Positions 54,201 through 62,574 of a DNA stretch of 64,000 nucleotides are shown in pieces. The DNA comes from Novosphingobium sp. AP12 (lineage in GTDB: Bacteria > Pseudomonadota > Alphaproteobacteria > Sphingomonadales > Sphingomonadaceae): NCBI RefSeq assembly GCF_000281975.1, contig NZ_AKKE01000047.1, positions 28,453 to 92,452 on the forward strand. Direction: 5' to 3'. Below the pieces are notes generated by a model. That model was given only the letters and a program-made list of their open reading frames with translations, was not told where the DNA came from and ran no database searches. Each line of letters begins with the position of its first letter. Positions within the stretch are counted from its first letter, which is position 1. The translations under genes were made by a program, and so were the position numbers.

Positions 54201-55736
54201 ATGAACGGATCGAACCCCGCCGGCGGCAAGTGCCCCTTTGGCCATGGCACCGAGGCCCTCGCGCCCACCCCCCTCACCACCGCCTTCGGCGCCCCCGTCG
54301 TCGACAACTCGAACTCGATGACCGCCGGACCGCGCGGTCCCTTGCTGATGCAGGACGTGTGGCTGCTGGAAAAGCTCGCCAACCTGAACCGCGAGGTCAT
54401 CCCCGAGCGGCGCATGCACGCCAAGGGCTCCGGCGCGTTCGGCACCTTCACCGTCACCGGTGACGTCAGCCGCTACACCCGCGCGAAGTTCCTTGGGCAG
54501 CCCGGCAAGCAGACCGAGTTGTTCGCCCGCTTCACCACCGTCGCCGGCGAGCGCGGCGCCGCCGATGCCGAGCGCGACATCCGCGGCTTCGCGGTGAAGT
54601 TCTACACCGAGGAAGGCAACTGGGACATGGTCGGCAACAACACGCCGGTCTTCTTCGTGCGCGATCCCCGCAAGTTCCCCGACCTCAACAAGGCGGTGAA
54701 GCGCGATCCGCGCACCAACATGCGCAGCGCCACGAACAACTGGGACTTCTGGACCCTCTTGCCCGAGGCGCTGCATCAGGTCACCTACGTCATGGGCGAT
54801 CGGGGCATTCCCAGGTCCTACCGACACATGGACGGCTTCTCCAGCCACACCTACTCGTTCTACAACGAGGCGGGCGCGCGGTTCTGGGTGAAGTTCCACT
54901 TCAAGACCCAGCAGGGCCACGCGCACCTGACCGACGCGGAAGCCGCCGAAGTCGTCGCCGGTGACCGCGAGTCCAACCAGCGCGACCTCTACGACGCAAT
55001 CGAGCGCGGCGACTTCCCGAAGTGGAAGGTCATGGTCCAGATCATGGCCGAGGAAGAGGCGGCGACCTGCGGCTTCCACCCCTTCGACCTCACCAAGGTC
55101 TGGTCGCAGAATGCCTATCCGCTGATCGAGGTCGGCATGATGGAGCTGAACCGCAATCCGGACAACTTCTTCATGGACGTGGAGCAAAGCGCCTTCTCGC
55201 CCTCGAACCTCGTCCCCGGCATCGGCGTCTCGCCCGACAAGATGCTCCAGGCGCGCCTGTTCGCGTACTCTGACGCGCAGCGCTACCGGCTTGGGGTCAA
55301 CCATCACCAGATCCCGGTCAACGCCGCGCGCTGCCCGGTCTTCACCAACCACCGCGACGGTCAGGGCCGGGTCGACGGCAACTACGGCGGGCTGCCGCAC
55401 TACCACCCGAACTCGTTCGGCCAGTGGCAGGGCCAGCCCGAATTCCGCGAGCCGCCGATGACGATCGACGGGAACGCGGACTTCTGGAACTTCCGCGAGG
55501 ATGACGACGACTACTACAGCCAGCCACGCGCGCTGTTCCAGCTGATGGACGCCGCCCAGCAGCAGCGGCTGTTCGAGAACACGGCAAGGGCCATGGGCGA
55601 TGCCCCTGCCTTCATCAAGCAGCGCCACATCGACAACTGCACCCGCTGCGACCCGGCCTACGGCGCCGGCGTGGCGGCAGCGCTGGGCATGAGCGTCAAT
55701 CCCGAACTCTCGTCCCAGCCCGAACTGGCGGACTGA
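54201..55736 (+). CDS. Monofunctional haem catalase (clade 3-like)
   Basis: A 511-residue catalase converting hydrogen peroxide to water and oxygen. His73 in [15 protein letters not shown], Asn146 in [12 protein letters not shown] and the haem-ligand Tyr in [12 protein letters not shown] are intact. It has an unusual N-terminal GGKCPFGHG ahead of the usual catalase start, a Cys-Pro motif that in other proteins can bind haem; here its role is unknown. No signal peptide. Strong terminator downstream. Regulation may involve the stress-type promoter or the inverted repeat upstream. Confidence 0.95.
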   Translation: MNGSNPAGGKCPFGHGTEALAPTPLTTAFGAPVVDNSNSMTAGPRGPLLMQDVWLLEKLANLNREVIPERRMHAKGSGAFGTFTVTGDVSRYTRAKFLGQPGKQTELFARFTTVAGERGAADAERDIRGFAVKFYTEEGNWDMVGNNTPVFFVRDPRKFPDLNKAVKRDPRTNMRSATNNWDFWTLLPEALHQVTYVMGDRGIPRSYRHMDGFSSHTYSFYNEAGARFWVKFHFKTQQGHAHLTDAEAAEVVAGDRESNQRDLYDAIERGDFPKWKVMVQIMAEEEAATCGFHPFDLTKVWSQNAYPLIEVGMMELNRNPDNFFMDVEQSAFSPSNLVPGIGVSPDKMLQARLFAYSDAQRYRLGVNHHQIPVNAARCPVFTNHRDGQGRVDGNYGGLPHYHPNSFGQWQGQPEFREPPMTIDGNADFWNFREDDDDYYSQPRALFQLMDAAQQQRLFENTARAMGDAPAFIKQRHIDNCTRCDPAYGAGVAAALGMSVNPELSSQPELAD

Positions 55737-55784
55737 GTTCCCCTGTCCCGCCGCCGCCCCCCTCAACGCGGCGGGACCAACTGA

Positions 55785-55819
55785 AAGACCCCATGCGCGA
55801 AGCTCGCGCATGGGGTCTT
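55785..55819. terminator. Long terminator between convergent catalase and lysC
   Basis: AAGACCCCATGCGCGA (55785-55800) and TCGCGCATGGGGTCTT (55804-55819) pair over 16 perfect base pairs with a 3-nt loop, flanked by AA and by TCCTTGTTT. It should act for both genes. A second stem (CCCGCCGC / GCGGCGGG) lies just upstream at 55747-55775. Confidence 0.85.
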
Positions 55820-55858
55820 CCTTGTTTCAGGATGCAGCGCGCCCGGAGGCGCCGCCGA

Positions 55859-57118
55859 TCAGGCCGCCGCGTCGAGTCCGTAGGCGGTATGCAGGACGCG
55901 CACCGCAAGCTCGGTCTCGTCGGTGTCGATCAGGACCGAGACCTTGATCTCGCTGGTCGAGATGGCGATGATGTTGATGCCGCGGTCGGCGAGCGTCTTG
56001 AACATGGTGGCCGCGACGCCTGCGTGGCTGCGCATGCCGACACCCACGACGCTGATCTTGGCGACGTTGCCTTCGGCGATCATGCGGTAGAAGCCGATCG
56101 CTTCCTTGCGCTCTTCCAGCATCGCCTGCGCGCGGGCGAGGTCGGCCAGCGGCACCGTGAAGGTGACGTCGGTCTCGCCCTGGTCCTTGGCGACGTTCTG
56201 GATGATCATGTCGACGTTGATGTTCGAATCCGCAAGCGGCGCGAAGATCGACGCCACCGCGCCGGGACGGTCGGCGATGCGGGTCAGGGTGATCTTGGCT
56301 TCGTTCTTGTCGGCGGCGATGCCGGTGATGAGCTGACGTTCCATGTCGCTTCCCTCTAGTTCTTCGTCGCTGACAATCAGGGTTCCGGGGATGGTATCGG
56401 CGGCCGGCGCGCTCTCGTCGATGAACGAGGAGAGCACCTGCACGCGCACGTTCTCCTTCATGGCGAGGCTGACCGAGCGGGTCTGCAGCACCTTGGAGCC
56501 GACCGAGGCGAGTTCGAGCATTTCCTCGTAGGTCACCAGCGGCAGCTTGCGCGCCTTGGCGACGATGCGCGGGTCGGTGGTGTAGACGCCGTCGACATCG
56601 GTGTAGATGTCGCAGCGGTCGGCCTTCACCGCCGCCGCCACGGCCACCGCCGAAGTGTCGGAGCCGCCGCGGCCCAGCGTGGTCACGCGGCCCTGCGGCG
56701 AGACGCCCTGGAAGCCCGGGATCACGGCGATCTCGCCAGCGGCCATCGAGGCGATCAGCGCATCCGAATCGATGTCCTCGATGCGGGCCTTGGCGTGGGC
56801 GTCGTCGGTCTTGATCGGCACCTGCCAGCCCTGCCACGAGCGCGCCTTGCAGCCGATCGCCTGCAGCGTCAGCGCCAGGAGGCCCGAGGTGACCTGTTCG
56901 CCCGAGGCGACGACGACGTCGTACTCGGCCGGGTCGTAAAGGGCGTTGGCCTCGCGGCAGAAGTTGACGAGGCGGTCGGTCTCGCCCGACATGGCCGAGA
57001 CGACGACGGCGACCTCGTGGCCCGCTTCCTGCTGGCGCTTGACGATTCCCGCCACGCGCCGGATGCGCTCGGTGCCGGCCATCGAAGTGCCGCCGAATTT
57101 CATCACGATACGTGCCAA
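55859..57118 (-). CDS. lysC: Aspartate kinase
   Basis: About 419 residues from TTG 57118, favoured over ATG 57103 because AAGGGCG is correctly spaced before it and the first residues then read LARIVMKFGGTSMAG, as in relatives. It phosphorylates aspartate to begin lysine, methionine and threonine synthesis. Kinase motifs VMKFGGTSMAG, VVASGEQVTSGL, TLGRGGSDTSAVA and TDVDGVYTTDP are present, with two C-terminal ACT domains for feedback control (ADRPGAVASIFAPLAD, ISVVGVGMRSHAGVAA). Divergent from ubiG with 59 bp between. Confidence 0.95.
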   Translation of the reverse strand: MARIVMKFGGTSMAGTERIRRVAGIVKRQQEAGHEVAVVVSAMSGETDRLVNFCREANALYDPAEYDVVVASGEQVTSGLLALTLQAIGCKARSWQGWQVPIKTDDAHAKARIEDIDSDALIASMAAGEIAVIPGFQGVSPQGRVTTLGRGGSDTSAVAVAAAVKADRCDIYTDVDGVYTTDPRIVAKARKLPLVTYEEMLELASVGSKVLQTRSVSLAMKENVRVQVLSSFIDESAPAADTIPGTLIVSDEELEGSDMERQLITGIAADKNEAKITLTRIADRPGAVASIFAPLADSNINVDMIIQNVAKDQGETDVTFTVPLADLARAQAMLEERKEAIGFYRMIAEGNVAKISVVGVGMRSHAGVAATMFKTLADRGINIIAISTSEIKVSVLIDTDETELAVRVLHTAYGLDAAA

Positions 57119-57177
57119 GGCGCCCTTGCTCCTGCGCGAGTGTAGATAACAGTCGGGCGCGCTGTTAGGAGGGTCCC

Positions 57178-57927
57178 ATGGACAATGCAACCGCAACGAT
57201 GACCACCAATCGCGCAACAATCGATCCGAAGGAGGCCGCACACTTCGGCGCGCTGGCCGCCGAGTGGTGGGATCCCAGGGGCTCGTCGGCCATGCTCCAC
57301 CGCCTGAACCCGGTCCGCCTCGGCTTCATCCGCGAGGCGATCGACGCGCACTTCGCCTGCGAATCGCGCTCCCTGCGCCCCCTCTCCGGCAAGCGCGCGC
57401 TCGATGCCGGCTGCGGGGCGGGACTGCTGTGCGAACCGCTGGCACGCATGGGCGCGGCCGTGACCGGCGTCGATGCCGCGCCCGAGAACATCGAGGCGGC
57501 GCGCGCGCATGCGAAAGGCATGGGGCTGGATATCGACTACCGCGCCGGGGAACTGGGCGCGCTGGAGTTGTCGGGCTTCGACCTCGTCTGCTCGCTCGAG
57601 GTGATCGAGCACGTGACCGACAAGGCCGCGTTCCTGGGCAGCCTCGCCGCCGCAATGGCGCCGGACGGGCTGATGATCCTCTCCTGCCCCAACCGCACCG
57701 TCCCCTCGCGCCTGCTGCTGGTCGAGGCGGCCGAACGCCTCGGCCAGGTCCCGCGCGGCACCCACGACTGGAGCCAGTTCCCGACCCCTGACGAACTGCG
57801 CGAACTGGCGGAGGGCGCCGGTCTCGTCCTCGGCCAGCCGAGGGGCATCGCGTGGTCGCCGGTGAAGGGCCTGCACCTGTCGGAAGACCTGTCGCTGAAC
57901 TACATCGTGACCGCGCGGAAGGCGTAA
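57178..57927 (+). CDS. ubiG: Ubiquinone biosynthesis O-methyltransferase
   Basis: A 249-residue SAM-dependent methyltransferase carrying out both O-methylations of ubiquinone synthesis. The substrate-family region FGALAAEWWDPRGSSAMLHR, the SAM loop LDAGCGAGLLCEPLARMG, VTGVDAAPENI, CSLEVIEHV and THDWSQFPTPDEL are all characteristic of UbiG. Cytosolic/membrane-peripheral. Divergent from lysC; followed by an intergenic repeat region. Confidence 0.95.
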   Translation: MDNATATMTTNRATIDPKEAAHFGALAAEWWDPRGSSAMLHRLNPVRLGFIREAIDAHFACESRSLRPLSGKRALDAGCGAGLLCEPLARMGAAVTGVDAAPENIEAARAHAKGMGLDIDYRAGELGALELSGFDLVCSLEVIEHVTDKAAFLGSLAAAMAPDGLMILSCPNRTVPSRLLLVEAAERLGQVPRGTHDWSQFPTPDELRELAEGAGLVLGQPRGIAWSPVKGLHLSEDLSLNYIVTARKA

Positions 57928-57955
57928 AGTCGGCGGAGCGACCCTGAAAACCTGA

Positions 57956-58088
57956 CGTCGTCCCAGCGCAGGCTGGGACCGCTGCGTACCCTTGAGGCGA
58001 GACCTCGCCATGGGCCACTGCCGTGCTTTCGCCTCGCCCAAAGGTGGGCGCGGCCTTGCCTGCGGTCCCCGCCTGCGCGGGGACGACG
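57956..58088. repeat. Palindromic intergenic repeat pair, copy 1
   Basis: Two hairpin-forming palindromes face each other: TCCCAGC-GCAG-GCTGGGA (57961-57978) and GTCCCCGC-CTGC-GCGGGGAC (58065-58084), both bordered by CGTC/GACG. The 40 bp from 57961 are repeated with four differences at 59233-59272 on the far side of the next gene. REP/BIME-like elements of this kind are common between alphaproteobacterial genes. No coding sequence here. Confidence 0.75.
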
Positions 58089-58164
58089 ATCATGTCCTGT
58101 ACCCAGCCGGGAACTACCCTCCCCCTCCCCTTCGCGGAACACTCGCCGGAAAATGGGAGAGAAC

Positions 58165-59214
58165 ATGGACAAGCTGCGCGTCATCCAGTGGACCACGGGC
58201 AAGGTCGGCAAGCATTCGCTGCGCGCGGTGCTTGACGATCCGCGCCTCGAACTGGTCGGCTGCTACGCCTGGTCGGACGCCAAGAAGGGCGAGGATGCGG
58301 GTGAACTCTGCGGCCGTCCGGCGACCGGCATCAAGGCCACCAACGATATCGACGCGCTCCTCGCGCTGGGGGCCGACACCGTGCTCTACACGCCCTTCGG
58401 GGCCGATCTCGACCAGGCGGTGCGCCTCCTGGAGAGCGGGCTCGACGTGGTGTCGACCAACCTGTTCCTGAATGTGGGCGGCATTCGAGGGTCGGTGAAG
58501 GAGCGGCTGGAGGCGGCCTGCGCCAAGGGCAATTCCTCGCTCTACATCACCGGCATCAACCCGGGCTGGATCAACTCGGTGGTCACCAGCCTCACCGCGA
58601 TCTGCCGCGAAGTGGACTCGGTAGCCATCACCGAATCGGCGGACTGCTCGGTCTACGAATCGCTGGAGACCTGGGGCTTCCTCGGCATCGGTGAGCCCGG
58701 CGGCATGACCCCGGAGCTGAAGGACCGCGCGCAGGCCTGGCTGATCCTGTTCAAGGACGCCGCCGAGCGCATCGGCGCGGCGCTGGGCCTCGCCTTCGAC
58801 GACATCGAATTCTTCTGCGAATACGCCTCCGCCGCCGAGGACGTGGACCTCGGCTGGATGCGCATGGACAAGGGCACCAATGCGGCGCTGCGCGGCGGCT
58901 GGCACGGCAAGGTCGGCGGCGAGACGGTCGTGACCATCACGGTGGTCTGGTATCTCACCCGCAAGCTCACCGAGGGCTGGGACATCGACGACGACCAGTA
59001 CCATCTCGTCGTCAAGGGCGAGCCCAGCATCGACACCCGCATGCGCCTGATCCCCGCCGACCACTGGAAGAACCACGACTGGGACATCATGACCGCGCTC
59101 CCCGCCGTCAGCGCGATCCCGCAGATCAAGGCCGCGCGGTCCGGAGTGCTGGGGCTGACCGACGTGGGCCTGCCGGTGGCGCCGGTGGGAGACTGGATGC
59201 GGGCGCGGGGGTAG
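58165..59214 (+). CDS. DapB-like NAD(P)-dependent dehydrogenase
   Basis: About 349 residues from ATG 58165 (GGGAGAG upstream); ATG 58153 would add four. The N-terminal fold VIQWTTGKVGKHSLRAVLDD is the dinucleotide motif of the dihydrodipicolinate reductase superfamily, with LGADTVLYTPFGAD and ITGINPGWINSVV following. Homologues include 2,4-diaminopentanoate dehydrogenase, an amine dehydrogenase, but most are uncharacterised. True DapB is about 270 residues, so this is not the lysine enzyme. It is isolated, flanked on both sides by palindromic repeats. Confidence 0.75.
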   Translation: MDKLRVIQWTTGKVGKHSLRAVLDDPRLELVGCYAWSDAKKGEDAGELCGRPATGIKATNDIDALLALGADTVLYTPFGADLDQAVRLLESGLDVVSTNLFLNVGGIRGSVKERLEAACAKGNSSLYITGINPGWINSVVTSLTAICREVDSVAITESADCSVYESLETWGFLGIGEPGGMTPELKDRAQAWLILFKDAAERIGAALGLAFDDIEFFCEYASAAEDVDLGWMRMDKGTNAALRGGWHGKVGGETVVTITVVWYLTRKLTEGWDIDDDQYHLVVKGEPSIDTRMRLIPADHWKNHDWDIMTALPAVSAIPQIKAARSGVLGLTDVGLPVAPVGDWMRARG

Positions 59215-59230
59215 CCGTCGGACAGTCCGT

Positions 59231-59360
59231 CATCCCAGCGAAAGCTGGGATCGCTGCGTACTCTTGAGGCGACAGTTCACTGGGCGCCGGCCGCCCGCAT
59301 AGGCCAAGCCGCAAGTTGGGCTCGGCCCGGCCAGCCGTCCCGGATCAAGTCCGGGACGAC
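59231..59360. repeat. Palindromic intergenic repeat pair, copy 2
   Basis: ATCCCAGC-GAAA-GCTGGGAT (59232-59251) opens the region and GTCCCGGA-TCAAG-TCCGGGAC (59337-59357) closes it. The segment 59233-59272 differs from 57961-58000 at four of 40 positions, including the shared run CGCTGCGTAC and CTTGAGGCGA. Same kind of element as copy 1. Confidence 0.75.
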
Positions 59361-59369
59361 GATCTTGTT

Positions 59370-59885
59370 TCACGCCGCCGCCAGCAGCGCCTCGATCGCG
59401 GCGCTGGCCTGCGCCTCACGTTCGGCCCAGGAACCGGCGATGCGCACGAAGGGAACCCCGGCGCGCACCAGCATCTCCTCGGAGAGTGCGGCGAAGCGGG
59501 CGCGGGTGTCGTCCTCGCCGAAGAAACGGGTGCCGTCCTCGCGCCAGGGCACGTCGGGTTCGAACAGCAGGTAGAGATCTGCCTTGGGATAGGCGAGTAG
59601 CTGCGGCGGCACTTCGCCGAACAGCATCTGCGCCCAGGCGGCGGTCATCAGCTGGTCGGTGTCGAGCAGCAGCACCGGCGGCTCGGCCAGCATGGCATGG
59701 CGGTTCGAGCGCGCCTGCCCCTCGGCGATGACCAGCAGGTCCGCCATGGTCAGGTCGATGCCGTGCTCCTCGCAGTAGAAGCGGCCGTATTCGGGTACGA
59801 AAGGCCAGCCCCGCGCAACGAGGAAGCGCTCGCAGAGCACCGACTTGCCGGTGCTCTCGGCGCCGTGGAGGCAGACCGTTTTCAC
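59370..59885 (-). CDS. NadR-like nicotinamide riboside kinase (AAA-family ATPase)
   Basis: A 171-residue P-loop protein starting at GTG 59885, which overlaps the pnuC stop (GTGA). VCLHGAESTGKSVLCERFL is the Walker A region in the form found in the NadR C-terminal kinase domain, with FVPEYGRFYCEEHG and LLLDTDQLMTAAWA following. It lacks NadR's regulator and adenylyltransferase domains. It would phosphorylate nicotinamide riboside to NMN, trapping what PnuC brings in. Assignment rests on sequence plus tight coupling to pnuC. Confidence 0.85.
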   Translation of the reverse strand: MKTVCLHGAESTGKSVLCERFLVARGWPFVPEYGRFYCEEHGIDLTMADLLVIAEGQARSNRHAMLAEPPVLLLDTDQLMTAAWAQMLFGEVPPQLLAYPKADLYLLFEPDVPWREDGTRFFGEDDTRARFAALSEEMLVRAGVPFVRIAGSWAEREAQASAAIEALLAAA

Positions 59886-60454
59886 GCCTGCTTCCTGTAG
59901 GCCACGATCCACTCGCGCAGGCCCAGCGCCGACATGCCGAGGAACACTACGTAGAGCGCGGCGGTCGGCCACAGCCCCTTGGTCACGTAGACCGCGATGG
60001 AGGCCAGATCGATGGCGATCCACAGCACCCAGTTCTCGATCCGGCGGAAGGCGAGCAGGATCTGCGCGGCGATGCTCGCCCCCGCGATCGCGGCATCGGC
60101 ATAGGGCAGCGAGGCGTCGGTGAAGCGGTGCATCACCCAGCCGAGGTTCAGCGCCAGCGCCGCCGTCGCGGTGAGCCATACCACCCGGCTGAAATTGCCG
60201 AGCCAGCGGACCGGCACCTGGCTGTCGCCGCCGCCCGCTTTGGCGACCCGCACCCAGAGCACCCAGCCCCAGGCCTGCGCCGCGAAGAAGAACAGTTGCA
60301 GACCCGATTCGCCGTAGAGGCGGGCCTCGAAGAACACGAGCGCGTAGAGCGCCACCATCGCCATGCCGAAGGGGTAGTTCCACACGCTGCGCCGCACCAG
60401 CAACGCGATGTTGGCGAGGCCGAGGGCGGCCGCGATCCATTCGATCGGATTCAT
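59882..60454 (-). CDS. pnuC: PnuC-family nicotinamide riboside transporter
   Basis: A 190-residue membrane protein with about seven helices (WIAAALGLANIALLV, YPFGMAMVALYALVFFEA, LFFFAAQAWGWVLWV and others). NYPFGMAM, ESGLQLFFFAAQAWGWVLW (abbreviated) and ENWVLWIAIDLASIAVYVTK carry the conserved Trp-rich positions of PnuC. It moves nicotinamide riboside across the inner membrane; the adjacent kinase then traps it for NAD synthesis. No outer-membrane receptor is encoded nearby. Confidence 0.92.
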   Translation of the reverse strand: MNPIEWIAAALGLANIALLVRRSVWNYPFGMAMVALYALVFFEARLYGESGLQLFFFAAQAWGWVLWVRVAKAGGGDSQVPVRWLGNFSRVVWLTATAALALNLGWVMHRFTDASLPYADAAIAGASIAAQILLAFRRIENWVLWIAIDLASIAVYVTKGLWPTAALYVVFLGMSALGLREWIVAYRKQA

Positions 60455-60511
60455 GTGGCTCGGCGCCCTTCGTGTAACGCTCGGGTACGGCTAGGTACGG
60501 TTAGGTGTCGT

Positions 60512-60862
60512 TCAGGACACCAGCGCCGCGGCCCACTCCGGCTCCTTGAATCCGACGAGAATCCCGCCCGGATGCTCGATAACCGGGCGCTTTATCGTGC
60601 TGGGATGGGCGACCATCAGCGCAACCGCGCGGCCCTTGTCGAGGTCGGCCTTGTCGGCGTCGGGCAGCTTGCGGAAGGTCGTTCCGGCGCGGTTGAGCAC
60701 CTTGTCGAGCCCGGCCGCGTCGATCCACGCCGCCAGCTTTTCAGTCTGCGCGCCTTCCTTCTTGTAGTCGTGGAAGGTGTAGGCGAGCCCCTGCGCGTCA
60801 AGCCAGGTGCGCGCCTTCTTCACGGTGTCGCAGTTGGGAATGCCGTAGACCTCGATCGCCAT
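60512..60862 (-). CDS. ArsC/Spx-family (YffB-like) thioredoxin-fold protein
   Basis: A 116-residue thioredoxin-fold protein. The N-terminal GIPNCDTVKKARTWLD has the single redox Cys of the ArsC/Spx/YffB family (NCDT rather than CxxC), with AGTTFRKLPDADK and the cis-Pro region STIKRPVIEH typical of YffB. It is probably a glutathione-linked reductase rather than arsenate reductase, as no ars genes are near. A 6-bp hairpin (GGTGTC / GACACC, 60504-60521) overlaps its stop codon. Confidence 0.88.
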   Translation of the reverse strand: MAIEVYGIPNCDTVKKARTWLDAQGLAYTFHDYKKEGAQTEKLAAWIDAAGLDKVLNRAGTTFRKLPDADKADLDKGRAVALMVAHPSTIKRPVIEHPGGILVGFKEPEWAAALVS

Positions 60863-60993
60863 GACTTCGCGTATCTCTCACGTATCTATCTGGAATGCAG
60901 GCATAAACGCGGCAGACGCGCCTGCACTGGCCATGGCGATACACGAAGCGACGGCGGTTGGGTATTGCGAGTTTTACAACGCGGCGACGAGAA

Positions 60994-61314
60994 TCAGCCC
61001 CGCGCGTCCTCGTTCAGGGTGAAGCGTTGGACCTTGGGCGAGTCGCAAGTGTAGAGCGTGTAGCTCTCGTAATATTCGTCGCGCCCGCGCCGCTGGACCA
61101 GCAGGTGCTCGGCATTGCGCGACCATGCCCGCGCGGAAGCCGCATCTTCCCACTCGGACATGGAGAGCACTTCGCCGTCGTCGGCGGTGTAGCTGCGGAA
61201 CAGCAGGAAGCCCGGCTGCTCGTGCGCCAGCGCCTCCATCGCGACGGCATCGTGGATATAAGCGTCGGCATCGATATCGGCGCGCTTGCGGTTGCGGAAG
61301 AGGACCAGGAACAT
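60994..61314 (-). CDS. Antibiotic biosynthesis monooxygenase (ABM) domain protein
   Basis: A 106-residue protein from ATG 61314. It has the ferredoxin-like ABM arrangement: first strand [13 protein letters not shown], helix around [14 protein letters not shown], then [20 protein letters not shown] and a final helix/strand with [20 protein letters not shown] proteins include quinol monooxygenases and haem-degrading enzymes; specificity cannot be told. It is divergent from aroC by 180 bp, in which I see no clear element. Confidence 0.8.
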   Translation of the reverse strand: MFLVLFRNRKRADIDADAYIHDAVAMEALAHEQPGFLLFRSYTADDGEVLSMSEWEDAASARAWSRNAEHLLVQRRGRDEYYESYTLYTCDSPKVQRFTLNEDARG

Positions 61315-61494
61315 GGGTCTCCTTTGCTCCGCGCGCGCCGCCAGACAAGCGCCAAAACGTCCATTGCGAGCACAAAGCATCACTCCCAGCGCTCGATTGC
61401 AGCCATAGCGAAGGCATGCGTCCCGGGCTGGCACAGACCGGCCGCCAAGTCCCTCCACTGGACAAATCGCGCATTTGCCGACAAGGCCCGGGCC

Positions 61495-62574
61495 ATGAGC
61501 GTGAACAGCTTCGGCCGCCTTTTCCGTTTCACCACCTGGGGCGAAAGCCACGGGCCCGCCATCGGCGCCGTCGTCGACGGGTGCCCGCCGGGCCTCGCCA
61601 TCGACGAGGGGGTGATCCAGCCCTTCCTCGACGCGCGCCGTCCGGGCCAGTCGAAGTACACCACGCAGCGCCAGGAGCCGGATGCGGTGCGCATTCTCTC
61701 GGGCGTGTTCGAAGGCAGGACCACCGGCACCCCGATCAGCCTGATGATCGAGAACGTCGACCAGCGCTCCAAGGACTACTCCGAGGTCGCGCTGGCCTAT
61801 CGCCCCGGCCACGCCGACTACGCCTACGACGCGAAGTACGGTTTCCGCGACTATCGCGGCGGCGGCCGCTCCTCCGCGCGCGAGACGGCCAGCCGGGTGG
61901 CGGCGGGTGCGGTGGCGCGGCTCGTCATCCCCGAGGTCAAGATCCTCGCCTACGTCTCCGAAATCGCGGGCGACATGATCGACCCGGGCAACTTCGACGA
62001 GAACGAGATCACCGAGAACCCGTTCTTCTGCCCCGACGCCGCCGCTGCGAAGCGCTGGGAGAAGATCGTCGACGACGCGCGCAAGTCCGGTTCTTCGGTC
62101 GGCGCGGTGGTGGAATGCTACGCCAGCGGCGTACCCGCCGGGTGGGGCGCGCCCCTGTACGGCAAGCTCGACGCCGACCTTGCCGCCGCGATGATGGGCA
62201 TCAACGCGGTCAAGGGCATCGAGATCGGTGACGGTTTCGCGGCCGCGCGCCTTTCCGGCGAGCAGAACGCCGACCCCATGCGCCCCGCCGCGGAAGGCCC
62301 CGACGGCGCGCCCGAGTTCCTCGCCAACCACGCGGGCGGGATCGCCGGCGGCATTTCCACCGGCCAGCCGGTGACCTGCCGCGTCGCCTTCAAGCCGACC
62401 AGTTCGATCCTGACCCCGCAGCAGACGATCACCCGCGACGGCACGGCTACCGAGATGTTCACCAAGGGTCGCCACGACCCCTGCGTCGGCATCCGCGGCG
62501 TGCCGGTGGTCGAGGCGATGATGGCGGTGGTGCTGGCCGACCACAAGCTCCTCCACCGCGGCCAGTGCGGCTGA
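61495..62574 (+). CDS. aroC: Chorismate synthase
   Basis: A 359-residue FMN-dependent enzyme making chorismate from EPSP, the last common step of aromatic synthesis. [19 protein letters not shown], the [17 protein letters not shown] signature and the C-terminal [18 protein letters not shown] (split across the family patterns) are all present. Length is normal. The start is ATG 61495 ([12 protein letters not shown]). Followed by the repeat-array region. Confidence 0.97.
   Translation: MSVNSFGRLFRFTTWGESHGPAIGAVVDGCPPGLAIDEGVIQPFLDARRPGQSKYTTQRQEPDAVRILSGVFEGRTTGTPISLMIENVDQRSKDYSEVALAYRPGHADYAYDAKYGFRDYRGGGRSSARETASRVAAGAVARLVIPEVKILAYVSEIAGDMIDPGNFDENEITENPFFCPDAAAAKRWEKIVDDARKSGSSVGAVVECYASGVPAGWGAPLYGKLDADLAAAMMGINAVKGIEIGDGFAAARLSGEQNADPMRPAAEGPDGAPEFLANHAGGIAGGISTGQPVTCRVAFKPTSSILTPQQTITRDGTATEMFTKGRHDPCVGIRGVPVVEAMMAVVLADHKLLHRGQCG

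Noticed and set aside
53772..55811. A 679-residue reverse frame
   Set aside because: Antisense to the catalase gene and the small unknown gene; no motifs.
58165..59214. 4-Hydroxy-tetrahydrodipicolinate reductase (dapB)
   Set aside because: About 80 residues too long and lacking the DapB substrate signature; only the cofactor fold is shared.
60512..60862. Arsenate reductase
   Set aside because: NCDT active site and YffB-like features with no ars operon nearby; a glutathione-linked Spx/YffB-type protein fits better.
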